Assembly: GCF_026340975.1 (NCBI RefSeq)
Contig: NZ_JAPEOS010000001.1
Location: 2,637,001-2,701,000 of the forward strand
Origin: Streptomyces sp. NBC_01214
GTDB taxonomy: Bacteria; Actinomycetota; Actinomycetes; Streptomycetales; Streptomycetaceae
Reading direction: 5' to 3'
Length of the DNA stretch: 64,000 bases
In this document: positions 26,116-33,333 of the stretch, piece after piece
Position numbering within the stretch: the stretch's first letter is position 1
Layout: each line of letters starts with the position of its first letter
Translations under genes and position numbers: made by a program
Notes under the pieces: generated by a model
What the model was told of the DNA's origin: nothing
What the model saw: the letters and a program-made list of their open reading frames with translations, nothing else
The model's database searches: none

Positions 26116-26461
26116 ATCGCTGCTCGGCAGACTGTCTGCTACGCATCGCCATGGCATCGGCTATCTCGCGGAAGGTGATTCCGCGGCGTCGCGCCTCCCG
26201 GAGCAGACGCTCCTCTGATGCTTCTGCAAGCACCTTCAGCTCGGTGACGAGAGTCAAGCCGTCGAGAATGTCTTGTCGGCTTCGACGCACACCGCGCGCC
26301 GGGTATGCCATGGTGGCAAGAAATGCCGCCACGTCAATTATGAAGTGGCGTGCCACCTCGAATGACTTGGCGTGCCGCTTAGATAAGCGCTCACACGCGC
26401 GTACGGCCTTGTGGGGCAGCCATGTGTATCTTTCTGGTATCGCGCGATCGTTGCTGGGCAT
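25919..26461 (-). CDS. Hypothetical HTH-like protein in AICE
   Basis: 180 aa, ATG at 26461. Helical, with a plausible helix-turn-helix around residues 95-130 (RRRGITFREIADAMAMRSRQSAEQRF), resembling sigma region 4 or LuxR-type HTH, then an acidic C-terminus (LPEEVAEQEESS). GC content and third-position bias are below the chromosomal genes. A TTA leucine codon (ERLSKR region) would make translation depend on the bldA tRNA in Streptomyces. No family name can be given. Confidence 0.65.
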   Translation of the reverse strand: MPSNDRAIPERYTWLPHKAVRACERLSKRHAKSFEVARHFIIDVAAFLATMAYPARGVRRSRQDILDGLTLVTELKVLAEASEERLLREARRRGITFREIADAMAMRSRQSAEQRFIRLVGGGGPAEQVHMNRRRRERFGYEIDAQDRHEDHMQNLGVAFRVLALDSLLPEEVAEQEESS

Positions 26462-26789
26462 GGCGATGACTTTAATCGAAGCCGGGTAGGTGTGTACCGA
26501 TTTCAGCCCAAAAGATGATCCCTGTCAGATAGGGAACGGCGAGCACCGCGCTCCTCGCTGTCATCCCGTCTGCCGTCGACCCCGCAGGAGCGAAGAGGCC
26601 AGGCTTCTGGGGCGCGCCTTGATGAGGTGGGGGATCTTTCGCCGGCGGGCTCGGGCGGTCTCGAACCGCCCGAGCTTCTCATCGTGAGTCCATAGTCTGG
26701 AGGGTCTGGTCTGGCAGCAGGCTGCCCAACCAAGTTTCTCAGTAGCGCCGTTAGAGTCACTCCCGTCCCCCTGAAGGGATCAGAAGCTG
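26462..26789. other. Intergenic region with an 11-bp-stem hairpin
   Basis: 328 bp between the divergent AICE regulatory genes. Stem GCTCGGGCGGT (26649-26659) pairs with 26665-26675 across a 5-nt loop. It may terminate or attenuate transcription toward the HTH gene at 26790. No other feature is visible. Confidence 0.5.
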
Positions 26790-28412
26790 ATGACCGTTGC
26801 ACCGCACACGCCGTCCCTGTGCGCCAGGTGCGGGACGAAGTTGAGTCGAGGCAACACCGACACTGTGTGCAGCCCCTGCCGCCGCACTGCCGGTCCCGCA
26901 GCCTTGGGCATCCCCTTGCGCGCCGTATCGGCCGACGCCGAGCCCCACTGGCTCGCTGGTCACACCGAGCGGAGTGCCCCTCCTGACGGATCGAACCTGG
27001 CCGACGTACTCAAGGCGTACCGGGCCCTCCACAAGCTCAAGCAACAGGATCTCGCCGACCTGCTTGGCTACGACCAGTCGTACGTATCCTTACTCGAACG
27101 CGGCAAGCGCAACATTCGGGACATGGTCGAACTTCGCAGGCTTGCCCACGCTTTGGCCTTGCCCGAAGAAGAGCTCGGCTTGTTGCCGCCGGCCGAGGCC
27201 GTCGTGACCGTCGGATCCTCTGCTGGCGAAATGGGCGAGCGGAGTCCACTTGCAGCCGTGGACGACCAGCGGCGCTGGCGCATGACGCGCCGCGAGCTCA
27301 ATCGCCACCGGGCCGACCTCACGAAGGCCGCAGCCCGCCTGTACCCGGACGCGTCCCGAGCGGGGAACAGTCCAGTGCTCACCCGTGCGTCATGGATGTG
27401 GCCCGAGCCTGTTGACTTCGAGGACATCGAGCTAGCTTGGCTGACGCAGACCAACCCGCCGGAAGTCAGCGGCCGGGAGAAGGAGGCGGAGGGGGTTCGG
27501 CCGCTCGCGCCGCACGGTGCCAAGTTCGATCGCTATACGCAAGCCATCCGGATGATCGACCGACCTTCCCTCTTCGTGAACCGGCCGAGCTTCCGCCTGC
27601 TCGATGTCGCGCAGACGGAAGGCCGCCCCAAGCTGTCGTTCGGGTACACGACGTACTTCGACATGGCCGACGTCTGTGAGGGGGTGGCTCACGAGCTGGC
27701 GAGTGCGTGGTTGAAGACTGGCAGTGACCCCGCATGGATCGGTGACCCGAGTTGGGCGGAACTTCCGTTCCGATCACTGGTCGGGGACCCGTTCGACCTC
27801 GCGCACCGGCCGTTGCTGCCATCCATCGACACCCTGACCATTCGTCTCGGTCCCGATGGCGCGTCGTTCCCGCTTCACCACCGGTCCGCAAGCAACGTTG
27901 CCCTTGCCGGCGGGACGTACCACGTCATGCCGGCCGGCGTGTTCCAACCGTCCTCGGTCATGCCCTGGGACCAGTCGAATGACTTCAACCTCTGGCGCAA
28001 CGTACTGCGCGAGTACGCCGAGGAGTTCCTCGGGGACCCCGAGGCGGACGGGAGTAGTGGCGAGCCGATCGACTACGACGGGACTGAGCCGTTCCGAACG
28101 CTGAATCAAGCCCGCCGCGAGGGGAAGGTGCGCCCGTACTGCTTCGGGATCGGTCTGGACCCGCTCACATTGGCGGGCGAGATCCTCAGCGTCGTGGTCA
28201 TCGACGCCGACGTGTACGACACCGTCTTCTCCGGCATGGTGTCCAGGAACTCGGAAGGCGCCGTCGTAGCAGGTAGTCCTGGCAGCAGTAGCGCCGGAAT
28301 TGAGTTCACCGAGTCCAACGTCCGGCGCTTGCTGGACAATGAACCTTTGGCGTCCGCTGCTGCCGCGTGCCTCGACCTGGCGTGGCAGCACCGCGGACTC
28401 ATCCTGGGCTGA
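26790..28412 (+). CDS. XRE-type HTH regulator with Zn ribbon and Nudix-like C-terminus
   Basis: 540 aa. N-terminal zinc ribbon with CxxC pairs (CARCGTKL ... CSPCRR), then an XRE helix-turn-helix at about residues 70-125 (LKQQDLADLLGYDQSYVSLLERGKRN). The long C-terminal region, near residues 360-420, carries GGTYHVMPAGVFQPSS followed by REYAEEFLGD, which resembles the REUXEEXGU part of a Nudix box, while the leading Gly-Glu part is not obvious. Some AICEs encode Nudix-type proteins (pSAM2 pif), so a fused, maybe degenerate, nucleotide-sensing regulator is possible. It precedes the epimerase by 11 bp, probably one operon. Confidence 0.7.
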   Translation: MTVAPHTPSLCARCGTKLSRGNTDTVCSPCRRTAGPAALGIPLRAVSADAEPHWLAGHTERSAPPDGSNLADVLKAYRALHKLKQQDLADLLGYDQSYVSLLERGKRNIRDMVELRRLAHALALPEEELGLLPPAEAVVTVGSSAGEMGERSPLAAVDDQRRWRMTRRELNRHRADLTKAAARLYPDASRAGNSPVLTRASWMWPEPVDFEDIELAWLTQTNPPEVSGREKEAEGVRPLAPHGAKFDRYTQAIRMIDRPSLFVNRPSFRLLDVAQTEGRPKLSFGYTTYFDMADVCEGVAHELASAWLKTGSDPAWIGDPSWAELPFRSLVGDPFDLAHRPLLPSIDTLTIRLGPDGASFPLHHRSASNVALAGGTYHVMPAGVFQPSSVMPWDQSNDFNLWRNVLREYAEEFLGDPEADGSSGEPIDYDGTEPFRTLNQARREGKVRPYCFGIGLDPLTLAGEILSVVVIDADVYDTVFSGMVSRNSEGAVVAGSPGSSSAGIEFTESNVRRLLDNEPLASAAAACLDLAWQHRGLILG

Positions 28413-28423
28413 GAGGCAGATCA

Positions 28424-29368
28424 GTGCGCGTACTTGTGACCGGCGCCTACGGATTCGTGGGCAACGCGGTTGTACGACGGCTCGTCGAAGCAGGCCACGA
28501 CACCGTAGTCCTCACGCATCGGCCGGCCGATGTCCCCCTGCCAGAGCTGCCGATATCCGAGGTCTTCCGTGGTGATATCCGCGATCCGAACGCTCTGACT
28601 GCGGCTCTCGATGGCGTCCAGGGCGTGTGCCACCTCGCGGCTCTCACCCGCGTTCGCGAGTCTTTCGAGCGTTCGGAGGAGTACCAGGCGGTCAACGCCG
28701 GCGGCACGGTGACGCTGCTCGACGCGCTTGCCTCTGCCCGCGCTGGCTCGAAGGTCCCGACAGTCGTCCTCGGCTCCACAGCAGCGATCTACGGGGCACC
28801 CGAGCGGCAGCCTATCGGTGAGGACATCGTGCCCGCTCCGGGCAATCCCTACGGCACGTCGAAGCTGGCCGCCGACAGGGCGCTTCAGGCGCGGGCAGAG
28901 AGGGGCGAAATCGAGGCTGTGAGTCTGCGGTGCTTCAACATCTCGGGCTCGGTTAACGGAGTGGGGGATGCGGATGAGAGCCGCATCATCCCGAAGGCCG
29001 TGGCGGTGGCAGCCGGCCGCCATCCGCACCTTGAAATGAACGGCGACGGTGAGGCTGTCCGGGACTTCGTGCACGTCGACGACCTGGCGCGCGCGTACGT
29101 GATGGCCCTGGAGGCACCCGCCTCTGCTCCCTTCCGGGCCTACAACGTGGGTGCGACCCCGGCGAGCATGCGCGAAATCGTGGCTACGGTCGAACGGGTA
29201 TCGGGTCGGGAAGTTTTTGTTGTGCACCGCCCGCCGCAGCCCGAGCCGCCGCGGCTGGTGGCGGACATCTCCAGGATAACGACTGATCTGGGATGGAAGC
29301 CGGAGTGCTCCAGCCTGGAGCGGCAGGTCACCGATGCCTGGTCGGTCGTCTCCGGCAGCAGTCGCTAA
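28424..29368 (+). CDS. NAD-dependent epimerase/dehydratase (extended SDR)
   Basis: 314 aa from GTG 28424 with GAGGCAG upstream. Rossmann motif VTGAYGFVGNAV, HLAALTRV, catalytic Ser/Thr in LGSTAAIYG, and YxxxK as YGTSK. The substrate-binding C-terminal portion has RDFVHVDDLARAYV. It resembles UDP-glucose or UDP-GlcNAc 4-epimerases. It is accessory cargo: 11 bp after the HTH gene and overlapping the convergent GntR stop by 4 nt. A surface-sugar change in the host is plausible but unproven. Confidence 0.85.
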   Translation: MRVLVTGAYGFVGNAVVRRLVEAGHDTVVLTHRPADVPLPELPISEVFRGDIRDPNALTAALDGVQGVCHLAALTRVRESFERSEEYQAVNAGGTVTLLDALASARAGSKVPTVVLGSTAAIYGAPERQPIGEDIVPAPGNPYGTSKLAADRALQARAERGEIEAVSLRCFNISGSVNGVGDADESRIIPKAVAVAAGRHPHLEMNGDGEAVRDFVHVDDLARAYVMALEAPASAPFRAYNVGATPASMREIVATVERVSGREVFVVHRPPQPEPPRLVADISRITTDLGWKPECSSLERQVTDAWSVVSGSSR

Positions 29369-29793
29369 GACTTGGCCAAGCGGTCCTTGACGCTTTCCGG
29401 CAGGTCGGCGAACGCCTCCCGCCAGCGCGCAAGGGCCGCTTCGCTGTGCGCCGAAGCGGTTTCGGTCTGGCTCAGCACATCGCGTAGGGCTGCTTCGAGC
29501 TCCGTGCCTGCCTTCAGTAGCGGCAGAGCCCAGTCCGCCACCCCGCGCGAGTGGTCTGCGAGGCGGGGCGGGAATTGCGCGAAGACCCCCTTGCCCTGGT
29601 GGCCGACCACGTATCCCTCCGCGCGCAGCAGGGACACCGCGTTCTTCACCACAGTGCTTGAGGCCCCAGAACTGTCGATCAGCTCCTGCGTCGACGGCAG
29701 CGCGACGCCGTCAGGGATCTTGCCGCTGCGAATACGTTCCCGCAGGTCATCAGCCAGCTGAAGGTATGCCGGCTGCCCTCGGAACTCGGTCAT
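29365..29793 (-). CDS. GntR-family repressor, KorSA-like
   Basis: 142 aa. Winged helix at about 10-75 (PAYLQLADDLRERIRSGKI; LPSTQELIDSSGASSTVVKNAVSLLRAEGYV), then a short helical C-terminus without a UTRA or FCD domain. Size and position match KorSA of pSAM2, the transfer and replication repressor. The gap to its right contains two copies of a GTRCACTAGGTRCA-type sequence, one at its own promoter and one at the outward rightward promoter, suggesting autorepression and control of the replication-transfer operon. Confidence 0.8.
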   Translation of the reverse strand: MTEFRGQPAYLQLADDLRERIRSGKIPDGVALPSTQELIDSSGASSTVVKNAVSLLRAEGYVVGHQGKGVFAQFPPRLADHSRGVADWALPLLKAGTELEAALRDVLSQTETASAHSEAALARWREAFADLPESVKDRLAKS

Positions 29794-29815
29794 CGGGGTC
29801 TTCCTTCAGTCGGGG

Positions 29816-29834
29816 GTGTTGTACCTAGTACACC
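29816..29834. promoter_or_regulatory. GntR operator 1 (own promoter)
   Basis: GTGTTGTACCTAGTACACC. Reverse complement GGTGTACTAGGTACA matches operator 2 at 13 of 15 positions. It lies 22 bp upstream of the GntR start. Confidence 0.65.
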
Positions 29835-29875
29835 AGTCTCTTCGCATCCATTCCCTGCGGGGAGGGGCGAGCCAC

Positions 29876-29904
29876 TTGCCGACATGGTGCACTAGGTGCA
29901 CTAT
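29876..29904 (+). promoter_or_regulatory. Rightward promoter overlapped by GntR operator 2
   Basis: Operator GGTGCACTAGGTGCACTAT at 29886-29904. A candidate promoter has -35 TTGCCG (29876-29881), 17-bp spacer and -10 CACTAT (29899-29904), reading toward the tra/rep operon. Operator and -10 overlap, so GntR binding would block it. Confidence 0.6.
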
Positions 29905-30479
29905 GTTGTTCCGTAGGGCAGCGAGCAGGCGGCAGCCCTTATATGACAAGCCGTCATTCGATTCCGGAGCACCGCACGGACAGGCTTGTCGCAGGACGGG
30001 GCGCCCCGGCAACGGTGGCGCAGTCACGAACGAACCACTCATGAGGGGCCTTCTTTGGGCTGCTCTGAGCTGCACAAATGCACCGCACATAACTCCACAG
30101 CGTGATCCACCGCAGCAAGACGGCCGTGACCGCACCGGCCGATGCGAGTGGAGACCAGCCGACTGAGAACGGGCCCGCGTCACAACCGGTCCCTACGCCC
30201 CGAAGGGGTGGCACGCCATCGGCTCTAAAGATCCGCACGGCCAGACATTTGGCTGCCACGACCTCCGGGGAATCGGACCGCCCCCGGATCGAGCGGCGCC
30301 GTGCGAAGCCAAGTCCGACCCACACCAACGACCACGGCCGTCGACGCCCGACCCTGCGCGCCGGGCGTCGGCGGCCGTGGCTGTTCGTGGATTTGAGCAG
30401 CCGCTGCAAGACGTGCGGCCCCGGTGCTGGAACACCGGGGCCGCTTCGAGCCGTCCACCTGCTAGGGAGAACACGACTC
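29905..30479. other. Long leader with two stacked hairpins
   Basis: 575 bp downstream of the candidate rightward promoter, without a convincing gene. It holds a 19-bp stem with one mismatch (30332-30350 with 30362-30380) and a perfect 12-bp stem (30415-30426 with 30433-30444). It could be an attenuated leader or encode a small structured RNA. Confidence 0.5.
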
Positions 30480-30746
30480 ATGAAGCACATCGTCGCACTT
30501 CACGACGCTGATACCCCGTGGTCTGACGGTTTGGAGCCGTCGGACGCGGAGCTGGATGCGATCGAGCGGGAGATGCCGCTGATCCTGGCGGAGGTCGACC
30601 TCCTCGACGCGCTGATCTCGTTGCTGGACCGGCCGGCGTCCGAGTTCGACGCCCGTCGGATCCGCAGGGCCTGCAACCGGGTCCTTGCGGCCCGTACGTC
30701 GCTCACCAACCAGGCCGCCGCGTCGATGCCGGGCGGTGCCGCATGA
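30480..30746 (+). CDS. DUF6284-type small AICE protein
   Basis: 88 aa (MKHIVALHDAD ...). Acidic N-terminal half, then helices rich in Leu and Arg (EREMPLILAEVDLLDALISLLDRP; RRIRRACNRVLAARTSL). I recall this as the DUF6284 family found in the tra regions of Streptomyces AICEs; function unknown. It starts 35 bp after a GCGGCCCC hairpin and overlaps the next gene as ATGA, opening a tightly coupled run of small genes. Confidence 0.75.
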   Translation: MKHIVALHDADTPWSDGLEPSDAELDAIEREMPLILAEVDLLDALISLLDRPASEFDARRIRRACNRVLAARTSLTNQAAASMPGGAA

Positions 30747-31024
30747 CCCACAGCGCCCGCATCTCCAAGACCTGCCGCGGCGAGTGGGAGATCTACATCG
30801 TCACCGACAGCCCCTTGCCGGGAGACTGGCCGGAGTTCAGCTTCGACCGTGTCTCGTCGGTCCCCACTCTCGGCGAGCGCACGGCGGCCCTGGCTGTCCT
30901 CGGCTACGAGGTGGTGGACGGCGCGAGGTGGGAGTGGCTTGAGCTGGGCGACGACGAGACCGGCCCGGTTCGCTTTCTCGGCATGCTCGATGTCCGCCGT
31001 GTCCGTTCGGGGGATGACCGGTGA
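30743..31024 (+). CDS. DUF6303-type small AICE protein
   Basis: 93 aa starting in the stop of the previous gene (ATGA). A compact alpha-beta protein (GEWEIYIVTDSPLPGDWP; RTAALAVLGYEVVDG). From memory similar to DUF6303, found next to DUF6284 in AICEs. Function unknown. Its TGA overlaps the following GTG. Confidence 0.7.
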   Translation: MTHSARISKTCRGEWEIYIVTDSPLPGDWPEFSFDRVSSVPTLGERTAALAVLGYEVVDGARWEWLELGDDETGPVRFLGMLDVRRVRSGDDR

Positions 31025-31878
31025 CGGCGCGGCCGCCGCTGGAGCAGATCGCAGCACTTCAGGAGATGCTGTCGAAACTGACACGGGTCCTGGTGGCTGT
31101 CGCTGTGGTGGCGCTGGTCTTCACCGCGTCGAACGTGACGATGTTCGCCATCGACCACCACGTCTCCCCGTGGATCGCCTGGCTCCTCGACCCCATGGTC
31201 GCCGTCGCGCTCGGCACGGTCTTGATTTTCGACGGCCGCCTCTCTGAGTACGGCCTTTACCCGTCGGGGTGGGCGTCCGTGCTCCGCTGGTTCGCGGGGC
31301 TCGGCACCTGGGTGATGAACTGCTGGACATCGTTGTGGCCCGTCGGTTCTTCCTTCGGGATCCCCCGTGAGGTGGACCCGGCCGGGCTTGTCCTCCACTC
31401 GATCCCCCCGGTCCTCCTGATCGTCCTCGCCGAGGCCATCAGCCACTACCGGCACCAGATCCTCGTGAAAGTCACCGAACTACGGGCCCTGGTGGACACG
31501 GTGGTGGACGGGGTGGACACCACCCCCGTCCCGACCTGCTCCACCCCGGCCACCGGCACAGCCCCGGTGAACGCCCAGACGGAGCCCGTCCTGGCGCCCC
31601 AGTCCCGGGTGTCGCTGGTCATCTGTGGTGACCGGCAAATGTTCCACCCGGCCTTCCCTCTCACGTCCACCCGGGTTCCCCGGGCGGAGCTGGAGCCTGC
31701 ACGGTTGTCGGCCGAAGAGGCCGCGAACGTGATCCGTGCGTGCTGGGTGCAGGGCAAGAACCTCCCCGAGGCGGCCCGGCTTTCCACCCGTTCCACCTCC
31801 TACGTCCACAAGCTCTATCAACGCCTCAACGACGACCGCCAAGCCAGCGACGCACTCACCGTCGGGGCCGGCGCATGA
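31021..31878 (+). CDS. Spd-like membrane protein with C-terminal HTH (DUF2637-like)
   Basis: 285 aa, GTGA overlap with the preceding gene. Three to four transmembrane helices in residues 20-150 (VLVAVAVVALVFTASNVTMF; WIAWLLDPMVAVALGTVLIF; GLGTWVMNCW; VLLIVLAEAISHY). A Thr/Pro-rich linker follows and a C-terminal helix-turn-helix (LSAEEAANVIRACWVQGKNLPEAARLS). DUF2637 and Spd proteins with this layout occur in tra operons and are tied to plasmid spread. The HTH may bind element DNA at the membrane. Confidence 0.7.
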   Translation: MTARPPLEQIAALQEMLSKLTRVLVAVAVVALVFTASNVTMFAIDHHVSPWIAWLLDPMVAVALGTVLIFDGRLSEYGLYPSGWASVLRWFAGLGTWVMNCWTSLWPVGSSFGIPREVDPAGLVLHSIPPVLLIVLAEAISHYRHQILVKVTELRALVDTVVDGVDTTPVPTCSTPATGTAPVNAQTEPVLAPQSRVSLVICGDRQMFHPAFPLTSTRVPRAELEPARLSAEEAANVIRACWVQGKNLPEAARLSTRSTSYVHKLYQRLNDDRQASDALTVGAGA

Positions 31879-32231
31879 GCACCCTGCCCGTCTATCGGTG
31901 GCGCCTGGCCCCTGAGGGTCTGGCCACCCGCCGGCAGCTCCGCGCCGCCGGCCTTAGGCCCGGCGGCCAGGACGTCGCCGCCCAGCTGGAGCGCCCCCGC
32001 CGCCGACGCGGCCCGCTGATCGCCTACCTCTACCGGACCGACCTCGCCAAACCGGTCCGGCCGATGACCCCCAACCGGTGGACGGCCCTGGCCAAGGCAG
32101 ATGCCGCCCGCCGCCGGTGCCCGGTCTGCCTCGATCACCTCCCGTACGTGATCCCGACCTCGCTCGGCATGTGCGTGGCCTGCCACGACTTCCCTGAACA
32201 GCGCGCCACCCGAACCCTCTCTGCTGCCTGA
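31875..32231 (+). CDS. RRQRL-type zinc-binding AICE protein
   Basis: 118 aa from ATG 31875 (ATGA overlap). N-terminal motif ATRRQLRAAGLRPGGQD and a C-terminal zinc ribbon (RRRCPVCLDHLPY ... GMCVACHDF). I recognise it as the RRQRL motif-containing zinc-binding family of Streptomyces conjugative elements. Likely binds nucleic acid; exact role unknown. Confidence 0.78.
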   Translation: MSTLPVYRWRLAPEGLATRRQLRAAGLRPGGQDVAAQLERPRRRRGPLIAYLYRTDLAKPVRPMTPNRWTALAKADAARRRCPVCLDHLPYVIPTSLGMCVACHDFPEQRATRTLSAA

Positions 32232-32243
32232 AGGAGTTCTGCT

Positions 32244-32747
32244 GTGTCTCGCCGCATGCGGCCGTCGGCCGCCCCGACCCTACGGATCCCGCGTCAGCGC
32301 AGGGGTCAGCCGGTCATCGTCGTCCTGAGCTCCGAGCTGGAGCCGTCCCTCACCGCCCGCGCCGCCGCCGCGTCCGGCCGCTGGCTGTGGAAGCACCGCC
32401 GCACCTGGGCCCCCACCGGCCTCTCCCTAGTTCTGCTGGCCGTGACGGGGCTGGCGCACCTGATCGAGCCCCGCACCGCGTGGGTCCTGGCTCCGCTCGC
32501 CCTCACCCCGGTCGGTGTGTGGGCGTGGACTGCCCGCCGTCGCCCTGCCACCTCCCGCACCGTCAGGACGTGGCGGGCCCTGCTCGCTGCCGCGGTGACG
32601 GCGGGGGTGGGCTGGGTGCCGGTGGCGATCTGGTTCGGTCCGGTCCGCCCGGCCGTGGCCCTGGTCTGGGCCCTCCTGACGCTTACCGCCCAGGTTGTTT
32701 GGCTCATCGCCCGCCGCTTGACCACCACCGCTGAGGAGACTCGTTGA
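32244..32747 (+). CDS. Membrane protein of the tra operon
   Basis: 167 aa, GTG start. Three or four hydrophobic helices between residues 50 and 160 (WAPTGLSLVLLAVTGLAHL; AWVLAPLALTPVGVWAW; ALLAAAVTAGVGWVPVAIWF; AVALVWALLTLTAQVVWLI), with an arginine-rich N-terminus inside. Its stop overlaps the next start (TGATG). Position fits Spd-type membrane proteins that pass element DNA between hyphal compartments. Confidence 0.72.
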   Translation: MSRRMRPSAAPTLRIPRQRRGQPVIVVLSSELEPSLTARAAAASGRWLWKHRRTWAPTGLSLVLLAVTGLAHLIEPRTAWVLAPLALTPVGVWAWTARRRPATSRTVRTWRALLAAAVTAGVGWVPVAIWFGPVRPAVALVWALLTLTAQVVWLIARRLTTTAEETR

Positions 32748-33313
32748 TGGCCACCAATCGCCAGGGCACGAACCGGGCCGCCGCCGGCATCCCGCGACCC
32801 CGGACCGGACCCCGAGCGGGCGCGAACGGCTCCCAGACCAAGGTGAACAGCAAGACGTTCTCCCCGGGTTTCAACATCACCGTCAACAGTGGTGGCCGCG
32901 GTAACGGTGGTGGGGGCGGGGGCTTTGTCGCCACCAACGGTTCCGGCGGGGGCGGGGGCGGGCGGCAGCTGTTGCCGGCGCCGGAGTTCACCTCTCCGGC
33001 GCAGGTCCGCCAGTACTGCAACAGCGTCCGCGCCGCCGGTGTCGCCCTCTCCATCGAGGTCGCTATGGGCGCCGAGATCCTCAAGGCCACGTTGGTGCAG
33101 GTCCCCGACCCGAACGGCCGGATCGGCGGCTCGCGGATCCGGGCGGCGAAGGTCGCTCGGAAGATGCGACGCGCCGCCGACGCCTTGCGGGATGCGGCGA
33201 AGAACGCTGCCGCGACCTACGCCTTGTTCCAGCAGGAGTACGAGGAAGAGATCAACCGCGTCCGCCACCGTGCCCGCCCGTCGCAGCCGCGCATGGACTG
33301 GGGCCAGCTCTAA
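32747..33313 (+). CDS. TraA-like transfer protein
   Basis: 188 aa from ATG 32747. Basic N-terminus, a glycine-rich central stretch (GNGGGGGGFVATNGSG), and a helical C-terminal half (VAMGAEILKATLVQV; KMRRAADALRDAAKNAAATYALFQQEYEEEI). Placed directly before traB, like the small TraA proteins of Streptomyces plasmids. No enzymatic motif. Confidence 0.65.
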   Translation: MATNRQGTNRAAAGIPRPRTGPRAGANGSQTKVNSKTFSPGFNITVNSGGRGNGGGGGGFVATNGSGGGGGGRQLLPAPEFTSPAQVRQYCNSVRAAGVALSIEVAMGAEILKATLVQVPDPNGRIGGSRIRAAKVARKMRRAADALRDAAKNAAATYALFQQEYEEEINRVRHRARPSQPRMDWGQL

Positions 33314-33333
33314 CGAGAAGGGAGAACCCTCTG

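Noticed and set aside
26649..26675. Hairpin that looks like a tRNA T-arm on the minus strand (GGTTCGAGACC)
   Set aside because: No matching acceptor, D-arm or anticodon arm can be drawn around it, so it is a plain hairpin rather than a tRNA.
30102..30479. Possible upstream extension of the DUF6284 gene
   Set aside because: The frame is open but passes through two large hairpins, and the Shine-Dalgarno and family N-terminus support ATG 30480.
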